The position numbers and the translations under genes were made by a program. The notes below the pieces were generated by a model that worked only from the letters and a program-made list of their open reading frames with translations, had not been told where the DNA came from and did not search any database. Below, one piece after another: positions 35,710-44,042 of a stretch of 64,000 bases of DNA (the first letter of the stretch is position 1; every line of letters begins with the position of its first letter). The stretch is taken from positions 248,001-312,000 of the forward strand of contig JAGIAH010000001.1 of the NCBI GenBank assembly GCA_017744915.1. Reading direction: 5' to 3'. Source of the DNA: Agrobacterium tumefaciens (GTDB lineage Bacteria > Pseudomonadota > Alphaproteobacteria > Rhizobiales > Rhizobiaceae).

Positions 35710-36753
35710 TTGAAAACGCATCGCATCGCACTCATTCCCGGGGACGGCATCGGCCAAAGCGTGACGGACGCCGCGTGGCAGGTTCTCAACGCCGTCGCCA
35801 AAACCTCCGGTTTTGCGCTTGAAGGAACGGAATTCCCCTGGTCCTGCGCCTTCTACAAGGAAACCGGGGCGATGATGCCGAAGGACGGCATCGAAACGCT
35901 GCGCGGCTTTGACGCCATTCTGCTCGGCGCCGTCGGCTGGCCGGCGGAAGTGCCTGACTCGGTGTCGCTGCATGGCCTGCTGCTGCCGATCCGCAAGGCT
36001 TTCGTGCAATATGCCAATATCCGCCCGCATCGGCTTCTGCCCGGCGTGCAAGGGCCTTTGAAAGCCGATGGCTTCGACATTCTCTGCATTCGCGAAAACA
36101 CGGAAGGCGAATATTCCGGCGCCGGCGGCCGCGTGCATCAAGGCACGGAGGACGAGGTGGCCGTCGAAACCTCGATCTTCACCCGCAAGGGCGTGGAGCG
36201 GATTTTGCGTTTCGGCTTCGAACAGGCGCAAAAGCGTCGCGGCAAGCTCGCCTCCATCACCAAGTCCAATGCGCAGAAATATTCGATGGTGTTCTGGGAC
36301 GAGATGACCCACAAGCTCGCGGCGGAATATCCTGACGTCGAGGTTTCAAGTTACCATATCGACGCCATGGCGGCGCGCATGGTGATGGCGCCGGAAAGCC
36401 TTGATGTCGTGGTCGCTTCCAACCTCTTCGGTGACATTCTGACCGATCTCGGCGCCGCCATTCAGGGGGGCCTTGGTTTTGCCGCTTCCGCCAATATCAA
36501 TCCCGACCGCACCGCCCCCTCGATGTTCGAGCCGGTTCATGGTTCAGCCCCCGACATCGCCCATCTCGGCATCGCCAACCCCATCGCCGCCATCTGGTCC
36601 GGCGCGATGATGCTCGAGCATCTCGGCGAAAAGGATGCAGCCGCAAAGATCATGACGGCGCTGGAAACGGCGACCGGTCGCGGCATCGGCACGGTGCCGG
36701 GCAAGGACAAGACGGACACCATCACCGCCGCGGTTCTTGCGGCACTCGCCTGA
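35710..36753 (+). CDS. tartrate dehydrogenase/isopropylmalate dehydrogenase family enzyme
   Basis: 347 residues of the beta-decarboxylating dehydrogenase family. It has IALIPGDGIGQSVTDAAWQVL, a substrate-binding pattern PIRKAFVQYANIRPHRLLPG, the motif IRENTEGEYSGAGGRV, the catalytic Lys region ITKSNAQKYS and the metal/NAD motifs ASNLFGDILTDLGAAIQGGLG and MFEPVHGSAPDIA. It resembles tartrate/D-malate dehydrogenases (TtuC, DmlA) more than LeuB. I choose the TTG at 35710: it is preceded by AGGGGAATTC and gives the correct N-terminus. Confidence 0.9.
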   Translation: MKTHRIALIPGDGIGQSVTDAAWQVLNAVAKTSGFALEGTEFPWSCAFYKETGAMMPKDGIETLRGFDAILLGAVGWPAEVPDSVSLHGLLLPIRKAFVQYANIRPHRLLPGVQGPLKADGFDILCIRENTEGEYSGAGGRVHQGTEDEVAVETSIFTRKGVERILRFGFEQAQKRRGKLASITKSNAQKYSMVFWDEMTHKLAAEYPDVEVSSYHIDAMAARMVMAPESLDVVVASNLFGDILTDLGAAIQGGLGFAASANINPDRTAPSMFEPVHGSAPDIAHLGIANPIAAIWSGAMMLEHLGEKDAAAKIMTALETATGRGIGTVPGKDKTDTITAAVLAALA

Positions 36754-36765
36754 TTTCGGAGAATT

Positions 36766-38226
36766 ATGATGCAGGGCTTGAAGGACAAGGAACTCTTTCG
36801 CCAGACGGGTTTGATCGGCGGCGCATGGAAGGCGGCAGCATCGGGCAAGGTGGTGGATGTCATCGATCCGGCAACGCAGGCGGTGATCGGCACCGTGCCG
36901 GATATGGGCGGCGCAGAGACCCGCGCGGCAATCGAGGCCGCCAACGCCGCCTTCGGGCCATGGAAGAAAAAGACCCATGCCGAGCGTGCCGCGCTGCTTG
37001 AAAAATGGTTCGCGCTGATGATCGAGAATATCGACGATCTCGGCCTGATCCTGACCATCGAACAGGGCAAGCCGCTTGACGAAGCCAAGGGCGAAATCCG
37101 CTACGGCGCGTCCTTCGTCAAATGGTTTGCGGAAGAGGCCCGGCGCATCGGCGGCACCACCATTCCCTCACCAACGCCGGACCGGCGCATCGTGGTGCTA
37201 AAGGAGCCTGTCGGCGTCTGCGGCATCATCACGCCGTGGAATTTCCCGAATGCGATGATCACCCGCAAGGTTGCGCCCGCGCTCGCCACCGGCTGCACCG
37301 TCGTCATCAAGCCGTCGGAATTCACGCCCTATTCGGCGCTGGCGCTTGGTGTGCTCGCCGAACGGGCGGGCATTCCCGCAGGCGTCATCAACATCGTCAC
37401 CGGCATGCCGACGGATATCGGCAATGAAATCATGGCCAACGAGACGGTTCGCAAAATTTCCTTCACCGGCTCCACCCGCGTCGGCTCGCTTCTGATGCGC
37501 GGCGCTGCCGATAGCGTCAAGCGGCTGTCGCTGGAACTCGGCGGCAATGCGCCCTTCATCGTTTTTGATGATGCCGATCTCGATCTCGCCATCGAAGGCG
37601 CGCTCGTTTCGAAGTTCCGCAATGGCGGTCAGACCTGCGTCTGCGCCAACCGCATTCTCGTACAATCAAGCGTCTATGACGCCTTTGCGAAAAAGCTGGC
37701 GGATCGCGTCGACGCCATGCGGGTCGGTCCCGGAACGGAAGCGGGCGTCTCCATCGGCCCGATGATCAACGAGCCGGCCATCGCGAAAATTCGCGCCCAT
37801 ATCGATGACGCCGTTGCCAAGGGCGCAACCATCATCACCAGGCCGCGCAATCTGCCGGAAGGCCCGCAATATACCGCACCCGTGGTGCTGACGGGCGCGA
37901 CGACGGCAATGCAGCTGGCTAGCGAAGAGACCTTCGGACCGGTCGCGCCGCTCTTCCGTTTCGAGACGGAAGAAGAAGCGCTCGCCATTGCCAATGGCAC
38001 GCCCTTCGGCCTTGCCGCCTATTTCTACACCGAGAGCCTCAAGCGCGCATGGCGGGTGGGTGAAGCACTGGAATTCGGCATGGTCGGCCTCAATACCGGG
38101 CTGATCTCCACCGAGGTCGCCCCCTTCGGCGGCGTCAAGCAATCCGGCCTTGGCCGCGAAGGCGCGCAGATCGGCATCGAGGAATATCTGGAAACGAAGA
38201 CGTTTCATATCGGTGGGCTTGCCTGA
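36766..38226 (+). CDS. gabD-like: succinate-semialdehyde dehydrogenase (GabD family)
   Basis: 486 residues. Markers are GVCGIITPWNFPNAMITRKV, VIKPSEFTPYSALAL, SFTGSTRVGSLLM, LELGGNAPFIVFDDADLD with the catalytic Glu, RNGGQTCVCANRILVQ with the catalytic Cys, and EETFGPVAPLFRF. The paired cysteines in the active-site segment are typical of GabD. It would finish breakdown of GABA or another omega-amino acid to a TCA intermediate. ATG codons at 36766 and 36769 are both possible starts. Confidence 0.92.
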   Translation: MMQGLKDKELFRQTGLIGGAWKAAASGKVVDVIDPATQAVIGTVPDMGGAETRAAIEAANAAFGPWKKKTHAERAALLEKWFALMIENIDDLGLILTIEQGKPLDEAKGEIRYGASFVKWFAEEARRIGGTTIPSPTPDRRIVVLKEPVGVCGIITPWNFPNAMITRKVAPALATGCTVVIKPSEFTPYSALALGVLAERAGIPAGVINIVTGMPTDIGNEIMANETVRKISFTGSTRVGSLLMRGAADSVKRLSLELGGNAPFIVFDDADLDLAIEGALVSKFRNGGQTCVCANRILVQSSVYDAFAKKLADRVDAMRVGPGTEAGVSIGPMINEPAIAKIRAHIDDAVAKGATIITRPRNLPEGPQYTAPVVLTGATTAMQLASEETFGPVAPLFRFETEEEALAIANGTPFGLAAYFYTESLKRAWRVGEALEFGMVGLNTGLISTEVAPFGGVKQSGLGREGAQIGIEEYLETKTFHIGGLA

Positions 38227-38250
38227 CGCCCGCTTCTTCCTCCCCGCCTA

Positions 38251-38278
38251 AAGGGCCGCTCTGCGGCCCTTCTTTTTT
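38251..38278 (+). terminator. rho-independent terminator after the plus-strand operon
   Basis: AAGGGCCGC pairs with GCGGCCCTT around TCT and runs into CTTTTTT. It closes the gene run that ends with the GabD-like gene at 38226. Confidence 0.9.
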
Positions 38279-38282
38279 ACAC

Positions 38283-38304
38283 AAAAAAGCGGCCCTGAGG
38301 CCGC
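38283..38304 (-). terminator. rho-independent terminator for the minus-strand FAD oxidase
   Basis: On the minus strand GCGGCC-TCAG-GGCCGC is followed by TTTTTT. It stands back to back with the plus-strand terminator a few bases away, separating two convergent operons. Confidence 0.8.
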
Positions 38305-38341
38305 AGTGCGATTGATGCAAAGTCCGAAAACCTCCCCTCGC

Positions 38342-38430
38342 TCGTCATGCTCGGGCCTGTCCCGAGCATCTGCAACGGTTTGATTTTACGAGACGTGATT
38401 GGATCCTCGGGACAAGCCCGAGGATGACGT
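38342..38430. repeat. palindromic intergenic repeat (second type)
   Basis: CGTCATGCTCGGGCCTGTCC at one end and GGGACAAGCCCGAGGATGAC at the other are near-perfect inverted copies, and each half is itself a hairpin (CTCGGG/CCCGAG). A unique spacer of about 30 bases lies between. It looks like a mobile-type intergenic palindrome, different in sequence from the copies at 26606 and 49214. Confidence 0.6.
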
Positions 38431-38471
38431 CAAATCTGGGTGAGGCTTTGTCTGACGGAGGCGGTCGCCTT

Positions 38472-39746
38472 CTACTGAAACTTGTCCAGCATCTTGTAAT
38501 AATAACCCACCAGCGGCAGGAACCAGGGCTTGCCGAAATGACCGGGCACCGCCGGCCAATCGAGCCCCTTCAGCGGGTTCCTGTCCGGCCGTCCCAGAAT
38601 GGCGTCGGCCATGATCATCCCGAGATGGGTGGAAAGCTGCGCGCCATGGCCGGAATAGCCCATGGCATACCAGACGCCGTCATGAAAACCGGCACGCGGA
38701 TAACGGTCCTTGGTCATATCGACCAAACCGCCCCAGCAATAATCGATCGGCACATGCGAAAGCTGCGGAAAGATGCGATGCAGGCTTTCCGTCAGGATCG
38801 CACCGCTCTTGGCATCCGAACGCTGGTCCGAGGTCGCGGAAAAACGGGCACGGCCACCGAAGATCAAGCGATTATCCGGCGCCAGACGGAAATAATTGCC
38901 TATGTTCATGGAGTTGACATAGGTGCGGTTGCCCGGAACCGAAGCCTTGATCTCGGCATCCGTCAGCGGCCGCGTGGCGATGATGAAACTGCCGACGGCG
39001 ATGATACGCCGGCGGAAATAACCGAAGCCGGATGGCGTATAAGCGCCGGTCGCGACCAGCACATTGTCGGCCGTCACCATGCCGCGCGGGGTTTCGAGCT
39101 CATGAAGTTTGCCGTTCTGGGTGTGTTTCGTCACAGCCGCATTTTCGAAAATCACCGCGCCATGACGGCTGGCAGCCTCGGCAAGGCCGGCGACATAACG
39201 GCCCATATGCATCATGGCGCTCTTCTTCGAGAGCATCGCGCCGTAAAAGGGCGAGCCGATCTCCGCCTTCAGATCCGCATCGGACAAAAGCGCCGTATCT
39301 GGATCGACCTCGGCGTGAAGCGCTTCGAAATTTTTAGCCAGGCCTTCGAAATGCTGCGGCTTGGAAGCAAGCTTCAGCTTGCCCGAGCGGCGGAAATTGC
39401 AGTCTATGCCCTCCTCCGCGATCAATGCCTCCAGCGTGTCGATCGAATCGTCCAGCGCCCTGTAAAGGGCGATGGCGCGTTCCTTGCCGAGTTCCGCCCT
39501 GGCGGAAAGATAGGAGTGGGCAAGACCATTATTGAGGTGCCCGCCATTGCGGCCGGAGGCACCCCAGCCGACCCGCTGCCCTTCGAGGACAACCACGCGC
39601 GCACCCGCTTTCGCGAGCTGGCGCGCCGCACCGAGACCGGTGAAACCGCCGCCGATGACGGCCACATCATAGTGGCCCTCCACAGGTCCCTCCGCCGCTC
39701 CCGAAAACAGGGGAGCGGTGTCGTGCCAGTAGGAGACGAGCTTCAT
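38472..39746 (-). CDS. FAD-dependent amine oxidase (PuuB/OrdL-like)
   Basis: 424 residues of the DAO superfamily. The dinucleotide loop is YDVAVIGGGFTGLGAARQLAKAGARVVVLEGQRVGWGASGRNGG, and the C-terminus has WGGLVDMTKDRYPRAGFHDGVWYAMGYSGHGAQLSTHLG. OrdL/PuuB relatives oxidise gamma-glutamylputrescine or secondary amines, giving an aldehyde, ammonia and H2O2. ATG 39746 is preferred over ATG 39752 because GGAAAGGA lies at the correct distance. A HAD hydrolase gene is 16 bases upstream. Confidence 0.88.
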   Translation of the reverse strand: MKLVSYWHDTAPLFSGAAEGPVEGHYDVAVIGGGFTGLGAARQLAKAGARVVVLEGQRVGWGASGRNGGHLNNGLAHSYLSARAELGKERAIALYRALDDSIDTLEALIAEEGIDCNFRRSGKLKLASKPQHFEGLAKNFEALHAEVDPDTALLSDADLKAEIGSPFYGAMLSKKSAMMHMGRYVAGLAEAASRHGAVIFENAAVTKHTQNGKLHELETPRGMVTADNVLVATGAYTPSGFGYFRRRIIAVGSFIIATRPLTDAEIKASVPGNRTYVNSMNIGNYFRLAPDNRLIFGGRARFSATSDQRSDAKSGAILTESLHRIFPQLSHVPIDYCWGGLVDMTKDRYPRAGFHDGVWYAMGYSGHGAQLSTHLGMIMADAILGRPDRNPLKGLDWPAVPGHFGKPWFLPLVGYYYKMLDKFQ

Positions 39747-39762
39747 GGTCATGGTCCTTTCC

Positions 39763-40431
39763 TTACAGTCCGACGACACCCGCAAGACCGGAAATATCGG
39801 CAATTTCCACATAACCATAATAGGGGTTTGCGGGCTCGTGACCGCGATTGACCCAGACCTTGTTCTTGATGCCGAGATCATGGGCCGACATCAGGTCATA
39901 ACGGAAGGAGGAAGAGACATGCAGCATGTCCTCCGGACCGCAGCCCAGCATGTCGAACATATATTCGAACGCCTGGAAGCGCGGCTTGTAGGCCTGCGCC
40001 TGCTCGGCGGTGTAGACCGCGTGGAAAGGCGCGCCGAGTTTCTCGACATTCGACATGATCTGCGAATTCATGGCGTTGGACAGGATGACGAGGGGAATTT
40101 CCTTCGCCACCTTGGCAAGACCGGCCGGAACATCGGCATGCGGACCCCAGGTCGGAACGCGCTCGTAAACGAAAGTGGCGTCTTCATCCTTGAAGGTAAC
40201 GCCGTTGCGCTTGCAGCTGCGCGAAAGAGAATTATGGACCACCTCGGCATAGGGCTTCCAGGCACCCATGATCTCGTCCAGACGGTAAGCCGCGAAATTC
40301 TTGATGAACTGCTGCATCTGCGCTTCGTTCAGACGATCGCCATAGAGATCGCGGGCGGCTTCGGCCATCTGGAAATTGATCAGCGTGCCGTAGCAATCAA
40401 AGGAGATGTATTTCGGGCGGAAGATGGTCAT
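39763..40431 (-). CDS. HAD hydrolase, type II haloacid dehalogenase-like (first of two)
   Basis: 222 residues. Motif I is YISFDCYGTLINF with the nucleophilic Asp, motif II is LVILSNAMN, the lysine region is AQAYKPRFQAFEYMF and motif III is HVSSSFRYDLMSAHDLG. The sequence matches type II L-2-haloacid dehalogenases, but many homologues are phosphatases and its position next to an amine oxidase argues for a metabolite role. The frame opens upstream to 40662; the ATG at 40431 gives the standard N-terminus. It is divergent from a GNAT gene across 323 bases in which I see no other gene. Confidence 0.87.
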   Translation of the reverse strand: MTIFRPKYISFDCYGTLINFQMAEAARDLYGDRLNEAQMQQFIKNFAAYRLDEIMGAWKPYAEVVHNSLSRSCKRNGVTFKDEDATFVYERVPTWGPHADVPAGLAKVAKEIPLVILSNAMNSQIMSNVEKLGAPFHAVYTAEQAQAYKPRFQAFEYMFDMLGCGPEDMLHVSSSFRYDLMSAHDLGIKNKVWVNRGHEPANPYYGYVEIADISGLAGVVGL

Positions 40432-40754
40432 GTCGTCGTCATCCTTGCTTGGGGATCGGCCGTGCCGGAATAAACTGATCATAGAAAGCCTTTGCCCGGT
40501 CGGCGCACCGCAATTGCCATTCGCGGAAGCAGATTGTTGCGTATGCAGCCGCCAGTTTGGCAGAGAGTTGCGTTGGGGCAAACCGAAAGCCGTCGCCCGC
40601 CCCAGGTTTACCGGCTGGCGCGGACAGGATGCGGCATAAGATGCGGCGGTGGATAAAAGCAACAGCGAAACATATCGAACCTTCCCATTTGTCGGGACAA
40701 TCTTCTTCCGGCATCAGTCTATCAATGAAGAGTGAGAACAAACGGAGTTCCGGC

Positions 40755-41591
40755 ATGCAAGCGAGCCTGATCGATATCCAACCATTTCAACCGGAGCATC
40801 TCGATGCGGCCGTTGAACTTTCCCGTCAGGCCGGATGGCCGCACCGGAAAGAAGACTGGGCGCTGGTCCTCTCCTTAAGCAAAGGTTTCGTCGCCCTTGA
40901 AGACGGTCGTGTTGTCGGAACCGCCATGGCGACGCAGCTCGGCGAGACCTGCGCCACCGTCAATATGGTGATCGTGGATGAGAGCATGCGCGGCCGCGGC
41001 CTCGGGCGCCAGCTGATGCAGGCGGCGCTGGATGCAGCGGAAAATCGCGAGTGCCGTCTTGTCGCCACGGCCGACGGCCTGCCGCTCTACGAAAAACTTG
41101 GCTTCGCCGCCTGCGGCGAGGTGCGCCAGCATCAAGGCATTCCTTCTGCGGCCGAACACCCGGTCGGCGTGGCCTGGGTGGATAGTGTTGACCCGGCCGG
41201 ACTTGCGGCGCTGGATGCGCAGGCTTTCGGCGCGGATCGCGCGGCGCTCTTTGCGGAACTTGCCAGCCGGGCGCGTTTCGCGCTTGTGCGGGAACAGGGC
41301 GTCATCAAGGGTTTTGCCGCCCTGCGCGCCTTCGGACGTGGTGAGGTCATCGGCCCGGTCGTGGCGGAAGATGTTGAAATCGCAAAAGATTTGATTGCCT
41401 TCATCTTGTCCGAACGGGCGGGCGCATTCCTGCGCGTGGATACCACGGTGGATACTGGCCTTGCCCCCTGGCTGGCCGAACGCGGCCTTGCCCATGTCGG
41501 CGGCGGCATCGCCATGCGCCGGCCGAAAGCCGACATCTCAGCCGACAAGAAATTCAGAACCTTCGCATTGACCAGCCAGGCACTCGGCTGA
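40755..41591 (+). CDS. double-domain GNAT acetyltransferase (YitH-like C-terminal domain), second copy
   Basis: 278 residues. The first domain contains VNMVIVDESMRGRGLGRQLMQAAL (acetyl-CoA site, about 77-100) and LYEKLGFAACGE. The second domain has LDAQAFGADRAALFAELASRARFAL and GEVIGPVVAEDVEIAKDLI, matching the protein at 30509-31387. GGAG precedes the start by 8 bases. It heads the run aminotransferase, HAD, ABC importer. Acetylation of an incoming amine or amino acid is a plausible role. Confidence 0.87.
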   Translation: MQASLIDIQPFQPEHLDAAVELSRQAGWPHRKEDWALVLSLSKGFVALEDGRVVGTAMATQLGETCATVNMVIVDESMRGRGLGRQLMQAALDAAENRECRLVATADGLPLYEKLGFAACGEVRQHQGIPSAAEHPVGVAWVDSVDPAGLAALDAQAFGADRAALFAELASRARFALVREQGVIKGFAALRAFGRGEVIGPVVAEDVEIAKDLIAFILSERAGAFLRVDTTVDTGLAPWLAERGLAHVGGGIAMRRPKADISADKKFRTFALTSQALG

Positions 41592-41605
41592 ATCTGGAGA
41601 GACCC

Positions 41606-42979
41606 ATGTTAAGCAATTCACTGATCGAACTGGACCGCGCCCATCTGGTGCACCCCGTCTCCTCCTTCCGCGGCCATGAAAAGCTCGGCGTGCGGGTGCT
41701 GAAATCGGCAAGTGGCGCGACCGTCACCGACATGACCGGCCATCAGCTGATCGATGGTTTTGCCGGCCTCTGGTGCGTCAATGCCGGTTACGGGCACGAC
41801 AGCATCGTCGAAGCGGCGGCAAAGCAGATGCGTGAATTGCCCTATGCCACCGCCTATTTCGACATTGGCAGCGAACCCGCGATCCGGCTGGCCTCGGAAC
41901 TTGCCGACCGCGCGCCGGGAGATCTCAACCACGTCTATTTCACGCTTGGCGGTTCCGATGCCGTGGACAGCACAATCCGGTTCATCCGTTATTACTGGCA
42001 TGCGAAAGGCCAGCCGCAGCGCGACCAGTTCATTTCCATCGAACAGGGCTATCACGGCTCCACCACCGCCGGCTCGGGCCTCACCGCCCTGCCCGCATTC
42101 CATGCGGGTTTTGGCGTGCCCTATGACTGGCAGCACAAAATTCCGTCGCATTATGCCTATCGCAATCCGGCAGGCAGCGATCCGGCCGCCATCATCGCTT
42201 CCTCCCTGCAAATTCTGAAGGACAAGATCGAGGCCATCGGCCCGGACCGGGTCGCCGCCTTTTATGCGGAACCCATTCAGGGCTCGGGCGGCGTCCTGGT
42301 GCCGCCGCCGGGCTGGATCAAGGCCATGCGCGAGCTCTGCCGTTCCTATGGCATTCTGTTCGTCGCCGATGAAGTCATCACCGGTTTCGGCCGCACGGGA
42401 CCGCTCTTTGCCTGTGTCGACGAGGACATCGTGCCCGACTTCATCACCGCCGCAAAAGGCCTCACCTCCGGCTATGTGCCGATGGGCGCCGTCTTCATGG
42501 CAGACCATGTTTATGATACAATTGCCGACTTCGCGGGCGAGGCAGCCATCGGGCACGGATATACCTATTCCGCCCACCCCGTCAGCGCCGCCGTCGGTCT
42601 CGAAGTGCTGAAACTTTATGAAGGCGGATTGCTGGAAAATGGCCGCCGTGCCGGTCAACGGCTGATGGCCGGCCTTGAAGGATTGAGAAGCCACCCGCTG
42701 GTGGGCGATGTACGGGGCCGGGGCATGCTTGCCGCCATCGAACTCGTGACCGACAAGGACAAGAAGACGCCCTTGCCGGCCGCAGCCACCCCCGCGCGAA
42801 AAGTTTTCGACCGCGCCTGGGAAAACGGCCTCATTGTGCGCGCCTTCGCGAACGGCATCCTCGGCTACGCGCCGCCGCTCTGCTGCACCGATAACGAAAT
42901 CGATGCCATCGTCGAGCGGACGCTGAAGACGCTCGATCAGACGCTTGAAGACCCCGCAGTGCGGGCGGCGATGGCCTGA
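41606..42979 (+). CDS. class III PLP-dependent aminotransferase (omega-amino acid/diamine:pyruvate type)
   Basis: 457 residues. The N-terminal DMTGHQLIDGFAGLWCVNAGYGH, the PLP region FTLGGSDAVDSTIRFIRYY, AFYAEPIQGSGGVLVPP, the Asp of FVADEVITGFGRTG and the Schiff-base Lys in ITAAKGLTSGYVPMG define the family. Closest types are putrescine-pyruvate (SpuC) and beta-alanine/omega-amino acid aminotransferases. It would convert a terminal amine to an aldehyde for the aldehyde dehydrogenases upstream. It begins 14 bases after the GNAT gene. Confidence 0.9.
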   Translation: MLSNSLIELDRAHLVHPVSSFRGHEKLGVRVLKSASGATVTDMTGHQLIDGFAGLWCVNAGYGHDSIVEAAAKQMRELPYATAYFDIGSEPAIRLASELADRAPGDLNHVYFTLGGSDAVDSTIRFIRYYWHAKGQPQRDQFISIEQGYHGSTTAGSGLTALPAFHAGFGVPYDWQHKIPSHYAYRNPAGSDPAAIIASSLQILKDKIEAIGPDRVAAFYAEPIQGSGGVLVPPPGWIKAMRELCRSYGILFVADEVITGFGRTGPLFACVDEDIVPDFITAAKGLTSGYVPMGAVFMADHVYDTIADFAGEAAIGHGYTYSAHPVSAAVGLEVLKLYEGGLLENGRRAGQRLMAGLEGLRSHPLVGDVRGRGMLAAIELVTDKDKKTPLPAAATPARKVFDRAWENGLIVRAFANGILGYAPPLCCTDNEIDAIVERTLKTLDQTLEDPAVRAAMA

Positions 42980-42994
42980 GAGGAAAAGCGGGCA

Positions 42995-43027
42995 GCGTTG
43001 CGGCACCCTCTCGAAATGTCGCAACGC
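42995..43027 (+). other. inverted repeat after the aminotransferase gene
   Basis: GCGTTGCG (42995-43002) and CGCAACGC (43020-43027) form an 8-base stem 15 bases after the stop codon, without a T-run. It may act as transcript end protection or a factor-dependent stop. The rest of the 256-base gap shows no gene. Confidence 0.4.
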
Positions 43028-43235
43028 ACCGCATATTCGCAATATTCTGCCGAACAGCCGATCCATTTCGGCGTATCCAACGTGCTGGAAGTGCCAAACT
43101 ATCAATGCAAACGGCACTAAACGCCATAAAAAAGGGCGTAATCACAAATGGGAACGGGGCAAGGATCCCGTCCGGGAACAGAATAATCTGCCGCAGGCTC
43201 CCCAAGAGGCCGAAGCGGCGAAGCGGAGACCGACA

Positions 43236-43949
43236 TTGCCCAAAAAACTGAGCGACTTCAAATATATGAGCTTCGACGTGGTGGGAACACTCATCGATTT
43301 CGAAGGCGGTCTGAAAGCGACGCTTGCCGAGATCGGCACGGAACACGGCGTGGAGGTCGATGGTGAAAAGGCGCTCGCGCTTTATCGCGCAGCCCGTTAT
43401 TCCGATGCGACAGACCTTTTTCCGGACGATCTCGTCCGCGTTTACCTGATCATCGCTCCCGAACTCGGCCTGCCGGCGGAACGCGCGCTCGGCGAGCGCC
43501 TGCGGGACGCGGCAAAAAGCTGGAAAAGCTTTGAAGACAGCCGCGCCGCCATGGCCGAGCTTGCAAAGACGCACCGCCTCATCGCCATGACCAACGCCCA
43601 GCGCTGGGCCTTTGAATATTTCTCGAAGGAGCTCGGCAATCCCTTTCACGCCGCCTTCACAGCGGATGACACCGGCACGGAAAAACCGGACCCGGCCTTC
43701 TTCGAAAAGGTGTTCGCCTTTGTGGAAAGCGAGGGCGCATCGAAGGACGACATTCTGCACGTCGCGCAAAGCCAGTACCACGATATCGGCATTTCCCGGA
43801 AACTCGGCATGACCAATTGCTGGATCGAGCGCCGCCACGCCCAGAAGGGATATGGCGGCACGATCGAGCCGGAAAACTTCACCGAGCCGGATTACCACTT
43901 CACCTCGATGGCCGGCCTTGCCGGGGCCGTGAGGCAAACGGACGGCTGA
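43236..43949 (+). CDS. HAD hydrolase, haloacid dehalogenase-like (second of two)
   Basis: 237 residues. Motif I is YMSFDVVGTLIDFEGG, motif II LIAMTNAQRWAFEYF, the lysine region TEKPDPAFFEKVFAF and motif III HVAQSQYHDIGISRKLG. It aligns along its length with the HAD protein at 39763-40431, so they are paralogues. There is no ATG at the expected place; TTG at 43236 with GGAG eight bases upstream is the best start, and ATG 43269 lies too close to motif I. It precedes the ABC importer genes. Confidence 0.8.
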   Translation: MPKKLSDFKYMSFDVVGTLIDFEGGLKATLAEIGTEHGVEVDGEKALALYRAARYSDATDLFPDDLVRVYLIIAPELGLPAERALGERLRDAAKSWKSFEDSRAAMAELAKTHRLIAMTNAQRWAFEYFSKELGNPFHAAFTADDTGTEKPDPAFFEKVFAFVESEGASKDDILHVAQSQYHDIGISRKLGMTNCWIERRHAQKGYGGTIEPENFTEPDYHFTSMAGLAGAVRQTDG

Positions 43950-44042
43950 ACCGCTCCGCCCATGGCGTGCCGCGAACTGGGATGCGGCATGCCGGACATT
44001 TCTGCTGACGCATTTCAACAAATCATACAAAAGGGGAAGACC

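Noticed and set aside
39763..43949. True haloacid degradation by the two HAD proteins
   Set aside because: Neither gene is next to a haloacid transporter or a dehalogenase regulator, both sit among amine-catabolic genes, and HAD homologues often have other substrates.
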